A DNA stretch of 64,000 nt from Oceanitalea stevensii (GCF_014837105.1 NZ_JACSPO010000001.1:1183662-1247661), one strand, 5' to 3'. Counted from the first letter of the stretch, positions 1-12,194 are shown. Numbers and translations are program-made. Notes: generated by a model not told the origin, from the sequence alone.

Positions 1-1641
1 GCGGCACTTGCCCACGCCGGTGCAGCGGTGGACGGCGCGGCTCATGTCGCCGCCGTCCTCGTGGAAGGTGAAGCCGCCGGCCACGGGCAGCAGCGGGCGG
101 GCGTGGGGGCGGCGCAGGTCCGCGTCGAGCGGGCGGGGGCGCACGAGCACGCCGGGGTTGAGCTGCTCGGCCGGGTCGAAGAGCGTCTTGACCTGACCGA
201 AGAGGTCGATCGTCCCCGGGCTGTACATGAGCGGGAGCAGCTCGCTGCGGGCGCGCCCGTCCCCGTGCTCGCCGGACAGCGAGCCGCCGTAGGAGGTGAC
301 GAGCTCGGCGGAGGCGACGAGGAAGTCGCGCGAGGGCTTGATGCCCTCGGGCGTCTCGAGCGGGAGGTCGATGCGCACGTGCATGCAGCCGTCGCCGAAG
401 TGGCCGTAGAGCAGGCCGTCGACGCCGTGGTCGGCCATGAGCGCCTCGAAGTCGCGCAGGTAGGCGCCGAGCTTCTCCGGCGGGACGGCGGCGTCCTCCC
501 AGCCGGGCCACCCCTGGGCCCCGGACGGCGTGCGCCCGCCCAGCCCGGCGCCGTCGGCGCGGATGCGCCACAGGGCGTCGGCCTGCGGGCCGGCCGGCAC
601 GACGGCTACGGCGTCGGTCCCGCCGTCCGCGGCGAGGCGGCGGGCCCGGTCCAGGGCCTCGGCGTCGTCGCGCCCGCCGACCTCGACGAGGAGCCAGCCG
701 GCGCCCCGCGGCAGCTCGGGGACGGCCTGCGGCCCGTGGTGGCGGCGCACGATGTCGACGAGCCGCGCGTCGATGCCCTCGACGGCGAGCGGGCTGTGCG
801 CGAGCAGCGCGGGCACGGCGTCCGCGGCGGAGGCCATGTCCGGGTAGCCGAGCGCGACGAGCACCGGCGCACTGGGCACCGGGACGAGGTCGACGGTCGC
901 GCCGAGCACGGTGACGAGCGTGCCCTCGGTGCCGACGAGCATCTTGGCGAGGTCGGCGCCGTTCTCGGGCAGGAGGTGCTCGAGGCTGTAGCCGGAGACC
1001 TGCCGCTTGAAGCGGCCCAGCTCGGTGCGGATGGCGGCGAGGTTCGCGCGCACGAGCCCGTCCAGCCCCGGGACGGCGTCGAGGCTGCCGCGCCCGGCGG
1101 TGAACGCCCGGCCGGTGCCGTCGACGACGTCGAGGCTCGAGACGTTGTCCGCCGTGCGGCCGTAGGCGACGGCGTGCGGCCCGCACGCGTTGTTGCCGAT
1201 CATCCCGCCGAAGGTCGCGCGGTTCTGGGTCGAGGGGTCGGGCCCGAAGCGCAGCCCGTGCGGCTTGGCGGCGCGCTGCAGGTCGGACATGACGACGCCC
1301 GGCTCGACCCGCGCGGTCCGGGCCTCGGGGTCGAGCTCGAGGATGCGGTTGACGTGCCGGGAGAAGTCGATGACGACGCCCGGGCCGATGGAGTTGCCGG
1401 CGATCGACGTCCCGCCGCCGCGCGTGGTGACGGGCGCGCCGAGCCGCCGCGCGGTGTCGAGGGCGGCGCGCGCGTCGTCGACGTCCCGGGGGATGACGAC
1501 GACGTCGGGCACCACCCGGTAGTTCGAGGCGTCCGTCGAGTAGAGGCCGCGGTGGAGCGTGTCGTCGTGGACGTCGCCGTCGACGGCCCGGCGCAGGGAG
1601 GCGACGAGGTCGGTGCGCTGGTCGGTCACGAGGTCGGTCAC
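1..1641 (-). CDS. YdiJ-like FAD-linked oxidase with Fe-S region (3' part outside window)
   Basis: This gene starts at a GTG at 1641 and stays open for 547 codons to the window edge, so its C-terminal part is missing. The N-terminal half carries a PCMH-type FAD-binding signature, TRGGGTSIAGNS, near residue 70, followed by FGGMIGNNACG, as in D-lactate and D-2-hydroxyglutarate dehydrogenases. The last visible residues, RCTGVGKCR, are the start of the cysteine-rich Fe-S region that follows the FAD domain in the long YdiJ family of about 950 residues. The likely role is oxidation of a 2-hydroxyacid with electron transfer through Fe-S clusters; the substrate cannot be read from the sequence. It lies 45 bp downstream of prpC on the same strand and could be the last gene of that operon. 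A second in-frame GTG at 1629 is an alternative start. Confidence 0.85.
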   Translation of the reverse strand, partial: MTDLVTDQRTDLVASLRRAVDGDVHDDTLHRGLYSTDASNYRVVPDVVVIPRDVDDARAALDTARRLGAPVTTRGGGTSIAGNSIGPGVVIDFSRHVNRILELDPEARTARVEPGVVMSDLQRAAKPHGLRFGPDPSTQNRATFGGMIGNNACGPHAVAYGRTADNVSSLDVVDGTGRAFTAGRGSLDAVPGLDGLVRANLAAIRTELGRFKRQVSGYSLEHLLPENGADLAKMLVGTEGTLVTVLGATVDLVPVPSAPVLVALGYPDMASAADAVPALLAHSPLAVEGIDARLVDIVRRHHGPQAVPELPRGAGWLLVEVGGRDDAEALDRARRLAADGGTDAVAVVPAGPQADALWRIRADGAGLGGRTPSGAQGWPGWEDAAVPPEKLGAYLRDFEALMADHGVDGLLYGHFGDGCMHVRIDLPLETPEGIKPSRDFLVASAELVTSYGGSLSGEHGDGRARSELLPLMYSPGTIDLFGQVKTLFDPAEQLNPGVLVRPRPLDADLRRPHARPLLPVAGGFTFHEDGGDMSRAVHRCTGVGKCR

Positions 1642-1686
1642 CCCCCGATCCTGCCACCTGGGCGGGGGCAGGGGCCGCACCGTCCG

Positions 1687-2799
1687 TCAGGTGCGCGGGA
1701 CCACGTGCCGCTCGGCGGGCCCGACGTAGGCGGACAGGGGGCGGATGAGGGCGTTGTCGGCGGCCTGCTCCATGACGTGCGCGGTCCAGCCGGTCACCCG
1801 TGCCGCGACGAACAGCGGCGTGAACGTCGCGGTGTCGAAGCCCATGAGGTGGTAGGCCGGACCGGAGGGGTAGTCGAGGTTGGGCCGGATGCCCGTGCGG
1901 GCGACCATCGCCGTCTCGATCGCGTCGTAGAGCGCGAGCAGCTCGTGGCGCCCGGTGTGGTCGACGAGCCGGTCCAGCGCCGCCTTCATCGTCGGGACCC
2001 GCGAGTCGCCGTCCTTGTACACCCGGTGACCGAAGCCCATGACCTTGCGCTTCTCCGCGAGCGCCCGGTCCACCCACTCCTCCGCACGCCCCGCCTCGCC
2101 GACCTCCGCGAGCACCCCCATGACCGCCTCGTTGGCGCCCCCGTGCAGCGGCCCCTTGAGCGCGCCGATCGCGCCGACGACGGCGGAGTACAGGTCCGCG
2201 TCGGTGGAGGTGATGACCCGTGCGGTGAAGGTCGAGGCGTTGAAGGAGTGCTCGGCGTAGAGGATGAGGGAGACCCGGAAGGCGTCGACGACGACGGGGT
2301 CGGGGACGTACCCGAAGGTCATGTTGAGGAAGTTCTCGATGAACCCGAGGTCGGGGCGCGGCTCGACGAGCTCCTCGCCGCGTCGGCGCCGCTGGTCGTA
2401 GGCGATGACGGCGGGGATCTGGCTGAGCAGGCCCACGGCCTTGCCCACGTCCGTGCCGCGGTCGCCGGCGTGCCGGTCGTTGGCCCCCAGGACGCTGACG
2501 GCGGTGCGCAGCACGTCCATCGGGTGCGCGGTCGTCGGGACGAGGTCGACGGCGGCCCGCACCCGGTCCGACAGCGCCCGCTGCGCGCGCCCCTCCCCCT
2601 CGAAGGCGACCCGCTCCAGCGGCGTCGGCAGCTCCCCGTGCCACAGGAGGTAGGCCACCTCCTCGAAGGTGCAGCGCGCGGCCAGCTCCTGGACCGGGTA
2701 GCCGCGGTAGAGCAGCGAGCTGGTCCTCGGGTCGACCTCCGAGATCGCCGTGGTGTCGGCGACCACGCCCACCAGGCCCTTACGGATGTCCTCGCTCAT
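1687..2799 (-). CDS. prpC: 2-methylcitrate synthase
   Basis: The 370-residue protein is a short, type II-like citrate synthase. It has the conserved LHGGANEAV and GFGHRVYK histidine motifs and the C-terminal arginine-containing segments of the family. Citrate synthases and methylcitrate synthases are hard to separate by sequence, but its position directly after prpD and prpB assigns it to the methylcitrate cycle, where it condenses propionyl-CoA with oxaloacetate in the cytosol. The ATG at 2799 is preceded by a GGGAG ribosome site and lies 18 bp after the stop of prpB. Actinobacterial enzymes of this type often keep some ordinary citrate synthase activity. Confidence 0.9.
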   Translation of the reverse strand: MSEDIRKGLVGVVADTTAISEVDPRTSSLLYRGYPVQELAARCTFEEVAYLLWHGELPTPLERVAFEGEGRAQRALSDRVRAAVDLVPTTAHPMDVLRTAVSVLGANDRHAGDRGTDVGKAVGLLSQIPAVIAYDQRRRRGEELVEPRPDLGFIENFLNMTFGYVPDPVVVDAFRVSLILYAEHSFNASTFTARVITSTDADLYSAVVGAIGALKGPLHGGANEAVMGVLAEVGEAGRAEEWVDRALAEKRKVMGFGHRVYKDGDSRVPTMKAALDRLVDHTGRHELLALYDAIETAMVARTGIRPNLDYPSGPAYHLMGFDTATFTPLFVAARVTGWTAHVMEQAADNALIRPLSAYVGPAERHVVPRT

Positions 2800-2817
2800 G
2801 GCTCGCTCCCTCGCGGT

Positions 2818-3711
2818 TCAGAGACGGAAGTTGTAGACGTCGGCGTCGAAGTGGGCGTACGCGGAGTAGTCGAGCAGCTCGTAGAGCCGGGCGCGGGTCT
2901 GCATCGCGCCGACCTCCTCGCGCAGCGAGCCCTCGCGGCGGAGGGTGTCCAGCCCGCGCTCGGCGGCGCCCATGGCGAGGCGCAGCAGGGAGACGGGGTA
3001 GATGACCATGCGCACCCCGGCCGCGGCGAGCTGGGTGGTGGTGAAGAGCTCGGACTTGCCGAACTCGGTCATGTTGGCCAGGACGGGGACGTCGACGGCG
3101 GAGGCGACCGCCTCGAACTCCTCGAGGCTGGCCATCGCCTCGGGGAAGACGGCGTCCGCCCCGGAGTCGACGAGCGCGCGGGCGCGGTCGACGGCGGCGT
3201 CGAGCCCGTCGACGGCGCGGACGTCGGTGCGCGCGACGACGAGCAGGCCGGGGTCGCGGCGGGCGTCGACGGCGGCGCGGATGCGGCGCAGCGCCGTCCC
3301 CTCGTCGACCACCTGCTTGCCGTCGAGGTGCCCGCAGCGCTTCGGGTTGACCTGGTCCTCGATGTGCAGGCCCGCCACCCCGGCGTCCTCGAGCACCTGG
3401 ACCGTCCGGGCGACGTTCATCGGCTCGCCGAACCCGGTGTCGGCGTCGACGAGGGCGGGCAGCTCGGTGACGCGCGCGATCTGGCCGCTGCGCGCGGCCA
3501 CCTCGCTCAGCGTGGTGAGCCCGATGTCCGGCAGGCCGAGGTCCGCGGAGAGCACGGCACCGGAGATGTAGACGCCGTCGAAGCCCCGCTCCTCGATGAG
3601 CCGGGCGGACAGCGGGTTGAACGCCCCGGGCAGCTGGAGGAGGTCCTCCCCCGCGAGGCGCCGCCGCAGGGCGGCGCGCTTCTCGTAGGCCGGGGTGGTC
3701 GCGTGGAGCAT
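2818..3711 (-). CDS. prpB: 2-methylisocitrate lyase
   Basis: The 297-residue product belongs to the isocitrate lyase/PEP mutase family and cleaves 2-methylisocitrate to pyruvate and succinate in the last step of the methylcitrate cycle. The sequence shows GAFNPLSARLIEERGFDGVYISG near the N-terminus, the magnesium-binding DADTGFGEP segment, and NPKRCGHLDGK containing the catalytic CGH motif. The start ATG overlaps the prpD stop as TGATG, so translation is probably coupled. A longer open frame continues upstream through prpD, but it has no family similarity and is a high-GC shadow. Confidence 0.95.
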   Translation of the reverse strand: MLHATTPAYEKRAALRRRLAGEDLLQLPGAFNPLSARLIEERGFDGVYISGAVLSADLGLPDIGLTTLSEVAARSGQIARVTELPALVDADTGFGEPMNVARTVQVLEDAGVAGLHIEDQVNPKRCGHLDGKQVVDEGTALRRIRAAVDARRDPGLLVVARTDVRAVDGLDAAVDRARALVDSGADAVFPEAMASLEEFEAVASAVDVPVLANMTEFGKSELFTTTQLAAAGVRMVIYPVSLLRLAMGAAERGLDTLRREGSLREEVGAMQTRARLYELLDYSAYAHFDADVYNFRL

Positions 3712-5246
3712 CAGAAGATCCCCTCGGGTGCGGTGACGGACGCGAGCAGCGCGGGCGGGGCGGTGACGGTGAGCCCGCCGAGCTCCTCGGCGGTGAGCCC
3801 GGGCAGCCGCTGCGCGACGTCGAGGAAGCGCTCGATCTCGCCGGGCTCGAGCACCCCCTCGGCCAGGGTGCGGAACTTCGCGACGTACTGCGCGCGGCCG
3901 AAGGGACGCGCACCGAGCGGGTGGGCGTCGGCGACGGCGATCTCCTCGACCACCCGGGTGCCGTCGGCGAGGCGGACCTCGACGCGTCCGCCGAAGGCCT
4001 TCTCCGCCGGGTCGGGCGAGTGGTAGCGGCGGGTCCACTCGGGATCCTCGGCCGTCGTCACCTTGCGCCACAGCTCCACGGTGTCCGGCCGGGCGGCGCG
4101 CTCGGGGCGGTAGGACTCGACGTGGTGCCACGTCCCGTCCTGGAGGGCGACGGCGAAGATGTAGGGGATCGAGTGGTCGAGGGTCTCGCGGGACGCCGCC
4201 GGGTCGTACTTCTGGGGGTCGTTCGCGCCGGAGCCGATGACGTGGTGGGTGTGGTGGGAGGTGTGGATGACGACCGCCTCGACGTTCGCCGGGTCGCGCA
4301 GCTCGGGCCGCTCCCGGTGGAGCCGGCGGGCGAGGTCGATGAGCGCCTGGGACTGGTACTCCGCGGAGTGCTCCTTGGTGTAGGTGTCGAGGATCGCCCG
4401 CTTCGGTGCCCCGGGGGCCGGCAGGGGCACCGCGTAGTGGGCGTGGGGGCCGTCGAGCAGCCAGGCGATGACGCCGTCCTCCCCCTCGTAGACGGGGGTG
4501 GGCGAGGTCTGGCCGCGCATCGCGCGGTCGACCGCCTCGACCGCGACCTTGCCGGCGAAGGCGGGCGCGTAGGCCTTCCACGTCGAGATCTCGCCCTTGC
4601 GGGACTGGCGCGTCGCCGTCGTCGTGTGCAGCGCCTGCCCGACGGCGTGGAAGATCGTCTCGGCGTCGAGGCCGAGGAGCGTGCCCAGCCCGGCGGCGGC
4701 GGACGGCCCGAGGTGGGCGACGTGGTCGATCTTGTGCCGGTGCAGGCTGATCGCGCGGACGAGGGCGACCTGGACCTCGTAGGCGGTGGCGAGGCCGCGG
4801 ACGACGTCGGCCCCGGTGAGCCCGCGCCGGGCCGCTGTGTGCTGCGCGACCGCGAGGAGCGGGGGGATGTTGTCGGCGGGGTGGGAGTAGTCGGCCGCGA
4901 GGAAGGTGTCGTGGTAGTCGAGCTCGCGGACCGCCACCCCGTTGGCCCACGCCGCCCACTCGGGGCTCACCCGCTCCTCGGCGAGGCAGCCGACGACCGT
5001 GGCGCCGGGCCGGTACGGGTGGGCGAGCGCCTGCGCGCGGGCGGCGACGGCGGGAGCCCGGGTGAGCGACGCCGTCGCGACCGCGGCGTTGTCGATCACC
5101 CGGTTGACGATCATCTCGGCGACGTCGTCGAGGACGGGGACCGGGTCGGTGGCGAGCTCGGCGATCTTCCACGCGAGCTGCTCCTCGCGCGCGAGGTCCG
5201 CGGCGCTCGGGTGGACGCGGACGTCGTGGGTGACGAGCTCGGGCAT
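3711..5246 (-). CDS. prpD: 2-methylcitrate dehydratase (MmgE/PrpD family)
   Basis: This 511-residue protein is a full-length MmgE/PrpD family member, recognisable from [20 protein letters not shown] and from the [16 protein letters not shown] segment in the C-terminal half. It dehydrates 2-methylcitrate between the PrpC and PrpB steps. I chose the ATG at 5246 because a GGAGGAGAG ribosome site stands directly upstream and the protein then begins MPELVTHDV; the frame is open for 24 more codons without family similarity. The order prpD-prpB-prpC with short gaps marks an operon. No dedicated prpR regulator is adjacent. Confidence 0.95.
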   Translation of the reverse strand: MPELVTHDVRVHPSAADLAREEQLAWKIAELATDPVPVLDDVAEMIVNRVIDNAAVATASLTRAPAVAARAQALAHPYRPGATVVGCLAEERVSPEWAAWANGVAVRELDYHDTFLAADYSHPADNIPPLLAVAQHTAARRGLTGADVVRGLATAYEVQVALVRAISLHRHKIDHVAHLGPSAAAGLGTLLGLDAETIFHAVGQALHTTTATRQSRKGEISTWKAYAPAFAGKVAVEAVDRAMRGQTSPTPVYEGEDGVIAWLLDGPHAHYAVPLPAPGAPKRAILDTYTKEHSAEYQSQALIDLARRLHRERPELRDPANVEAVVIHTSHHTHHVIGSGANDPQKYDPAASRETLDHSIPYIFAVALQDGTWHHVESYRPERAARPDTVELWRKVTTAEDPEWTRRYHSPDPAEKAFGGRVEVRLADGTRVVEEIAVADAHPLGARPFGRAQYVAKFRTLAEGVLEPGEIERFLDVAQRLPGLTAEELGGLTVTAPPALLASVTAPEGIF

Positions 5247-5314
5247 GGCGCTACTCTCCTCCGTCCGGCCGCCCGCGTCACGGGTTACGGCCACCGGGCC
5301 GCTCGGTGTGGCCG

Positions 5315-6028
5315 TCACAGCCAGCGCGGCAGGGCGGGCAGCTCACCCGTCGAGGACTCGAGCCCGCCGCCGCCCCGCCCGGTGAGCCACTGGGCGAGGT
5401 CGGCCGCGCTCCCGGAGACGGTGGGGCCGGACGAGCCGACGCTCGTCGGCCGGTCGCGGTCGGTCGGGTGGAGCACGAGGTCGACCGCCTCGCCCTGCGC
5501 CCGCCAGCCCTCGAGCACGTCGGCGGTGAGCCGGTCGACGACGGCGGGCGGGAAGTCGCGGTAGGAGCCGCCGGCGGCGAGGTCGACGCCGTGGATCCAC
5601 ACCTCGCGGGCGCGCATCCACACGGTCTCCCGGGCAGGCAGGCGCCGCCCGTGCCGGGTGCGGACCTCGGCCTCCCACGCCTCGGCCGGAAGGTCGCGCC
5701 AGTCGCCGTCCAGCGCGTCGCGGCTCTCGGTCCACAGCCGACGCAGCTCGCCGAGCGGCAGCGCGGCACCGCGTGCGATCTCCGCGTCGCGGGCCTCCTC
5801 CGACGCGTACATCGGCGTCTCCTCCCCGGTCCGCGCCCAGTGGCACAGCCGGCGCAGCGCCGCCGCGTTGGACACGACGTGGGCGGCGACCGCCCCGCGG
5901 GTCCAGCCGGGGAGCAGGCTGTCCCCGGCGACGTCCTCCTCGGTGAGCTCCGCGAGCCGCCGGGCGAAGTAGTCCGAGCCGCTGCGGACCCACTCGTGGT
6001 CCGCCTCGAGGAGACCGTCGGCGGTCAT
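5315..6028 (-). CDS. maleylpyruvate isomerase family (DinB-like, probably mycothiol-dependent) protein
   Basis: The 237-residue protein has the DinB-like four-helix fold signature of the actinobacterial maleylpyruvate isomerase family. [14 protein letters not shown] places a metal-binding histidine at residue 50, and [10 protein letters not shown] supplies Glu142 and His146, so the expected zinc triad is complete. Members use mycothiol as a cofactor or transfer it to electrophiles, which fits a genome that also carries mshD. The actual substrate is unknown. The ATG at 6028 has a strong GGGGGAGGA ribosome site. It lies between ppdK and prpD on one strand and could be co-transcribed with either. 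Confidence 0.85.
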   Translation of the reverse strand: MTADGLLEADHEWVRSGSDYFARRLAELTEEDVAGDSLLPGWTRGAVAAHVVSNAAALRRLCHWARTGEETPMYASEEARDAEIARGAALPLGELRRLWTESRDALDGDWRDLPAEAWEAEVRTRHGRRLPARETVWMRAREVWIHGVDLAAGGSYRDFPPAVVDRLTADVLEGWRAQGEAVDLVLHPTDRDRPTSVGSSGPTVSGSAADLAQWLTGRGGGGLESSTGELPALPRWL

Positions 6029-6120
6029 CGGCGTCCTCCCCCGGTGCCTCGGTCCGGTGTGCGCAGCACGAGTCGCATGTCGACCATCCCTCTCGCGTCG
6101 TCGTCTCTCGCGTCGTCCGG

Positions 6121-8829
<2,709 letters not shown>

Positions 8830-8954
8830 CGTCGCCTCCGGTGGTTCCCCGCGGTTCCCCGTCCCGCGGACCTGTACCCACTCTAGCGAGGCGCACCCAC
8901 ATCCACCGAGGGTTCCCCGCATGCGACCGGGCGACGCGGCTGCGAGGCTGAGAC

Positions 8955-9248
8955 ATGCCTGAGATCACCGTCAACGACGTTCCCGCGCGGCACCGGTACG
9001 AGGCGACGGCGGGTGAGGACCTTCTCGGGGTCGCCGTCTACGAGCGGGACGCCGAGGTCCTCGTCCTCACGCACACGGTCGTCGAGCCGTCCGCCGAGGG
9101 GCAGGGCGTCGGCTCCGCGCTGGCGAGCGCGGCCCTCGAGGCCGCCCGCGCCGAGGGGCTGAGGGTCGTGCCGGAGTGCTCGTTCATGGCCGGGTGGATC
9201 GACGAGCACCCGGAGTACGCCGACCTCGTCGACGAGCGCACCGACTGA
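8955..9248 (+). CDS. small GNAT-type N-acetyltransferase (YjdJ-type domain)
   Basis: This 97-residue protein is the compact YjdJ-type variant of the GNAT fold. Visible signatures are VVEPSAEGQGVGSALA, which carries the acetyl-CoA binding QGxGxA-type loop, and the family end signature with a cysteine, ECSFMAGWIDEHPEY. Its acceptor substrate is unknown. It is transcribed divergently from ppdK over a 125-bp gap and stands alone on the plus strand. Confidence 0.88.
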   Translation: MPEITVNDVPARHRYEATAGEDLLGVAVYERDAEVLVLTHTVVEPSAEGQGVGSALASAALEAARAEGLRVVPECSFMAGWIDEHPEYADLVDERTD

Positions 9249-9304
9249 CCGGCACCGCCCCGGCCGGCCCTCCAACCGGCCGGGACGACACCCTTCGTGG
9301 CGTC

Positions 9305-10627
9305 CTAGAACGCCAGCTCGTGGTCGGCCACGGCCAGCACCCGCCAGGTCCGTCCCTCGGCGTCGCTCAGGTCGTAGGCCGGCAGCAGCAGGCTGCTGCC
9401 CTCGTCGGTCCAGTGCTCGACCAGGCTGGGCTCTGCCGTCGTGACGGTGACCTCGGTGACCGACCACGGGACGGGCGCCCCCGTCGCCGGCGGCGGGGCG
9501 GGCGGGTCGTCCCAGCTGCGTCCCTCGGGCTCCTCGAGGGGCATGATCGAGATGTCGTCGGACCACACCGGGCTCCCGCCGAAGCGCGGGTCGGTGAGCC
9601 GCTCGACCGCTGCCGCGGGGCTGACGACGTCGTACTCGCCGAGCTCGACGACGGGCGCGAGCGGGCCGGAGAGGGACAGGACCTCGCCGTCGACGACCTC
9701 GGCGTACCAGCTGTAGCCGGTCCGCACGCCGTCGACGACGTGGTGGGCGACGACGCTCGTCGCGGGGTTTCCCGTCCAGGCTTCCTGCTCGGCGTACTCG
9801 GCCGCCTCCGGGTCCAGCCCCAGCGCGGCGAGCGTCTCGTACAGGACACCGGCCGCACCCTCGGGGGCGGTGCCGCCGGGCGCGACGGCGCTCGGCTCCT
9901 CCCCGGCGGGGGCGCCGTCCGCGGGAAGGGGCTCGACGACGGACGTCCCGACCTCCCCGTCCCCGGCCGACGCGGACTCACCGCGCTCGGCGGCGGCGTC
10001 GTCCATCGGCTCGGCGGGCTCGACGTCCTCGAGCACCTCGTAGAGCGCGGGGTCGTGGTAGCTCATCGTGACGGCGGCGTCGGGCCCGACGTTGAGGGTG
10101 GGGCCGCTGCCGTCGGCGGGGCCGACGTTCCAGCCACCCTCCAGGCGCGGCTCCCCCTCGACGCCGAGGACCTCGGCGACGCGCGTGACGGTCTCCTCGC
10201 CGAAGACGCCGGCACCGTCAAAGGCCCACGCGGGCGCGGACCCGGCCGCGTCGCTGAGCCCCTGGGCCGTGAAGGTCGTGCGCTCCCCGCCGAAGCCGCC
10301 GGCGTAGGACATGTCGGCGGAGGACATGCTCTCCGGGGCGGCGGCTGCGGCCCGGCGCTCGTCCGGTGCGGACGCCACGGCGTCCGCCGTCGTGGGCGGC
10401 TCCTCCGTCGCACGGCCGATCCCGAAGCCGGCTCCCCCGCCGACGACGAGCGCGCCGGCAGCGACGGCGGCCACCGCCGCCCACCGCGGGCCCCGGCGGG
10501 CGCGCCGCGCCGCGAGCTCGTCCGCGCGCCGCTCGTCGGTGAGCGCGGCCAGCCGCTCGCCGTCCGGCTCGGCGCCGGCGGCGGGGTCGGCGCCGCGTAC
10601 CCGGGCGACTGCCTCGTCCTCGTCCAT
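9305..10627 (-). CDS. sigma-factor-associated single-pass membrane protein, function unknown
   Basis: The 440-residue protein has a charged cytoplasmic N-terminus with ARVRGADPAAGAEPDGERLAAL, a single hydrophobic segment at about residues 50-70, and a long acidic extracellular part with low-complexity Ala/Pro/Glu stretches. The VRxADPAAGxxPD start followed by one membrane segment is typical of proteins encoded just after ECF sigma factors in actinobacteria, so it may modulate the sigma factor encoded at 11276-11776. That link is inference, because a NUDIX gene on the other strand separates the two. No zinc-binding anti-sigma motif is present. The outer part has no domain I recognise. Confidence 0.7.
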   Translation of the reverse strand: MDEDEAVARVRGADPAAGAEPDGERLAALTDERRADELAARRARRGPRWAAVAAVAAGALVVGGGAGFGIGRATEEPPTTADAVASAPDERRAAAAAPESMSSADMSYAGGFGGERTTFTAQGLSDAAGSAPAWAFDGAGVFGEETVTRVAEVLGVEGEPRLEGGWNVGPADGSGPTLNVGPDAAVTMSYHDPALYEVLEDVEPAEPMDDAAAERGESASAGDGEVGTSVVEPLPADGAPAGEEPSAVAPGGTAPEGAAGVLYETLAALGLDPEAAEYAEQEAWTGNPATSVVAHHVVDGVRTGYSWYAEVVDGEVLSLSGPLAPVVELGEYDVVSPAAAVERLTDPRFGGSPVWSDDISIMPLEEPEGRSWDDPPAPPPATGAPVPWSVTEVTVTTAEPSLVEHWTDEGSSLLLPAYDLSDAEGRTWRVLAVADHELAF

Positions 10628-10714
10628 GGTGACCTCCTGGTCCCGGTGGTGCTCCTACCCCTCCTGTGTGGCGGGCGGTCCGGTTCTTGCACCGGCGGTG
10701 GCAGGCTGGTCCCC

Positions 10715-11263
10715 ATGCCGTCGACCCTGCACTCCTCCGCCCTCGCCCTCCTCGAGCCGTGGCAGGCGCCCACCCCGCGGCAGGAGCAGCTGCGCGAGCG
10801 CTACGTCGCCCACCTGCGGGCCGAGCCGCTGGGCGTGCTGCGCGAGTGCTACCCCGACCACCTGACGGCGAGCACCGTCGTCGTCTCCGCCGACCGCCGC
10901 AGCGTGCTCCTCACCCTGCACCGCAAGGCGCAGCGGTGGTTCCAGCTCGGCGGGCACGTCGAGCCGGGCGACCCGACGCTCGCCGCCGCCGCCCTGCGCG
11001 AGGCCCGCGAGGAGTCCGGCATCGACACCCTCGTCCTCGACCCGGTGCCGGTCCAGCTCAGCGCCCACCCCGTCCCCTTCTGCGACCCGCGCGGCGGCGC
11101 CAGCCACCTGGACGTCCGCTTCGTCGCCACGGCGCCCGCCGGTGCCGCGCACGCCGTGTCCGCCGAGTCCCTCGACGTCGCGTGGTGGCCGGTGGACGAG
11201 CTGCCCGACCCGCAGCCGGACATGGTCGAGCTCGTCGCCCTCGCGCTGGCCCGCCTGTCCTGA
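10715..11263 (+). CDS. NUDIX hydrolase
   Basis: The 182-residue protein contains a NUDIX box, GHVEPGD followed by LREAREESGI, which is one residue longer than the Gx5Ex7REUXEEXGU consensus and has Asp in place of the first Glu. NUDIX enzymes hydrolyse nucleoside diphosphates linked to another group; the substrate here is not predictable. The ATG at 10715 gives a protein of normal family length. The gene lies in reverse orientation between an ECF sigma gene and its likely partner, and its stop is 12 bp from the convergent sigma gene. Confidence 0.85.
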   Translation: MPSTLHSSALALLEPWQAPTPRQEQLRERYVAHLRAEPLGVLRECYPDHLTASTVVVSADRRSVLLTLHRKAQRWFQLGGHVEPGDPTLAAAALREAREESGIDTLVLDPVPVQLSAHPVPFCDPRGGASHLDVRFVATAPAGAAHAVSAESLDVAWWPVDELPDPQPDMVELVALALARLS

Positions 11264-11275
11264 CCGGGCGGGCCG

Positions 11276-11776
11276 TCAGTCGGGCCAGGCCGCGGCCAGG
11301 CGGGCCCGGGCCCGGGACAGGGCGGCGTCGGCGCCGCCGCGTGAGATGCCCAGGACCTGCGCGAGCTCGGTGCCGCCCAGCCCTTCCCACGCGTGGAGGA
11401 CGAGGATCTGCCGGTCGCGCTCGCTCAGCGCCGCCAGCGCGACGCGGACGTCGTCGTCGGCGACGGCCGCCAGCGCGGGGTCACCGTCCTCGTCGCGCGA
11501 GTCGGGGAGCTCGTCCACGGGGACGGGGAGGAGCTTGCGGCGGTGGTTGGCGAGGACGAAGCCGGCCGTGCGGTAGAGCCAGGGCAGCGCGGCGTCCGCG
11601 GGGACGTCCTCGCGTCGTCGCCACGCGGTGGCGAGGACGTCGGCGGTGAGGTCCTCGACGTCCGCGGCGGGCGCGCGCCGCCGGAGGTAGCGGTACACGG
11701 CGGTCGCGTGGGCACGGTAGAGCTCCTCGAACCACGCGTCGTCGCGCACAGCGCCCCTCTCGTCAGATGCCACCAC
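11276..11776 (-). CDS. ECF-type RNA polymerase sigma factor
   Basis: The 166-residue protein has the two-domain structure of extracytoplasmic function sigma factors. Region 2 is seen in YRYLRRRAPAADVEDLTADVLATAWRR. Region 4 is seen in LSERDRQILVLHAWEGLGGTELAQVLGIS followed by a helix-turn-helix recognition segment. It would direct RNA polymerase to a small stress regulon. There is no adjacent zinc-finger anti-sigma factor; the membrane protein encoded at 9305-10627 is the best candidate partner. Confidence 0.88.
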   Translation of the reverse strand: MVASDERGAVRDDAWFEELYRAHATAVYRYLRRRAPAADVEDLTADVLATAWRRREDVPADAALPWLYRTAGFVLANHRRKLLPVPVDELPDSRDEDGDPALAAVADDDVRVALAALSERDRQILVLHAWEGLGGTELAQVLGISRGGADAALSRARARLAAAWPD

Positions 11777-11831
11777 CCTGCCTGTGTCCCCGGTGGCCCT
11801 GATCTTGCACGGGCGCTGCCCGGACAGACGA

Positions 11832-11863
11832 ACGCCCCGCGGGACGTGAGTCCCGCGGGGCGT
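11832..11863. terminator. 14-bp stem hairpin downstream of the CsbD gene
   Basis: Two perfect 14-nt arms, beginning ACGCCCCGCG and ending CGCGGGGCGT, enclose a four-base loop. The structure lies 12 bp beyond the stop of the CsbD-like gene and could act in both directions. No clear T-tract follows, as is common in high-GC actinobacteria. Confidence 0.75.
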
Positions 11864-11874
11864 CAGGAGCCGGT

Positions 11875-12045
11875 CTACTTGAAGGCGTCCTTGACGTTCT
11901 CGGCGGCCTGCTTGAGGCTGCCCTTGGTCTGGTCCTTCTGGCCCTCGGCCTGGAGGTCCCTGTTGTCGGTCGCGTCGCCGACGGCCTCCTTGATCCTGCC
12001 CGAGGTCTTCTCAGTCGAGTTCGCGATCTTGTCGTCTGCTCCCAT
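11875..12045 (-). CDS. CsbD family stress protein
   Basis: This 56-residue, highly charged protein matches the CsbD family: MGADDKIANSTEKTSGRIKEAVGDAT followed by a Lys/Gln-rich helix. CsbD-like proteins accumulate in general stress responses, but their molecular role is not established. The ATG at 12045 has an AAGGAG ribosome site at good spacing. The gene is monocistronic, bounded by a strong hairpin downstream. Confidence 0.9.
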   Translation of the reverse strand: MGADDKIANSTEKTSGRIKEAVGDATDNRDLQAEGQKDQTKGSLKQAAENVKDAFK

Positions 12046-12165
12046 GGGGCAACTCCTTCCGTCGCGGAGACCGGTCGTGGCCTCTCTGCCACCCACACTA
12101 GGTGTGGCCCGCGCAGGTCGCACGGGGAGGGCGGGGCACCGGCGACCCGGCCCAGGACGCACCAC

Positions 12166-12194
12166 AGCCCGCCACCGTCGAACGGTGGCGGGCT
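12166..12194. terminator. 12-bp stem hairpin downstream of cspA
   Basis: Perfect 12-nt arms (AGCCCGCCACCG and its complement) around a five-base loop lie about 43 bp after the cspA stop codon. This is the probable terminator of the cold shock gene. Confidence 0.7.

Noticed and set aside
28..4026. A 1332-codon plus-strand open frame, also long frames at 46716-52895 and 12813-15869
   Set aside because: They are antisense to clear genes, are rich in Arg/Gly/Ala/Val without any domain, and arise because GC-rich codons leave few stops.
2818..5172. A 784-codon frame as a fused PrpD-PrpB protein
   Set aside because: Only the last 297 codons match PrpB; the upstream part is out of frame with prpD and has no domain.
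6040..6120. Short CTCTCGCGTCGTC direct repeat between ppdK and the isomerase gene
   Set aside because: Only two copies in a GC-rich gap; no symmetry or promoter relation.
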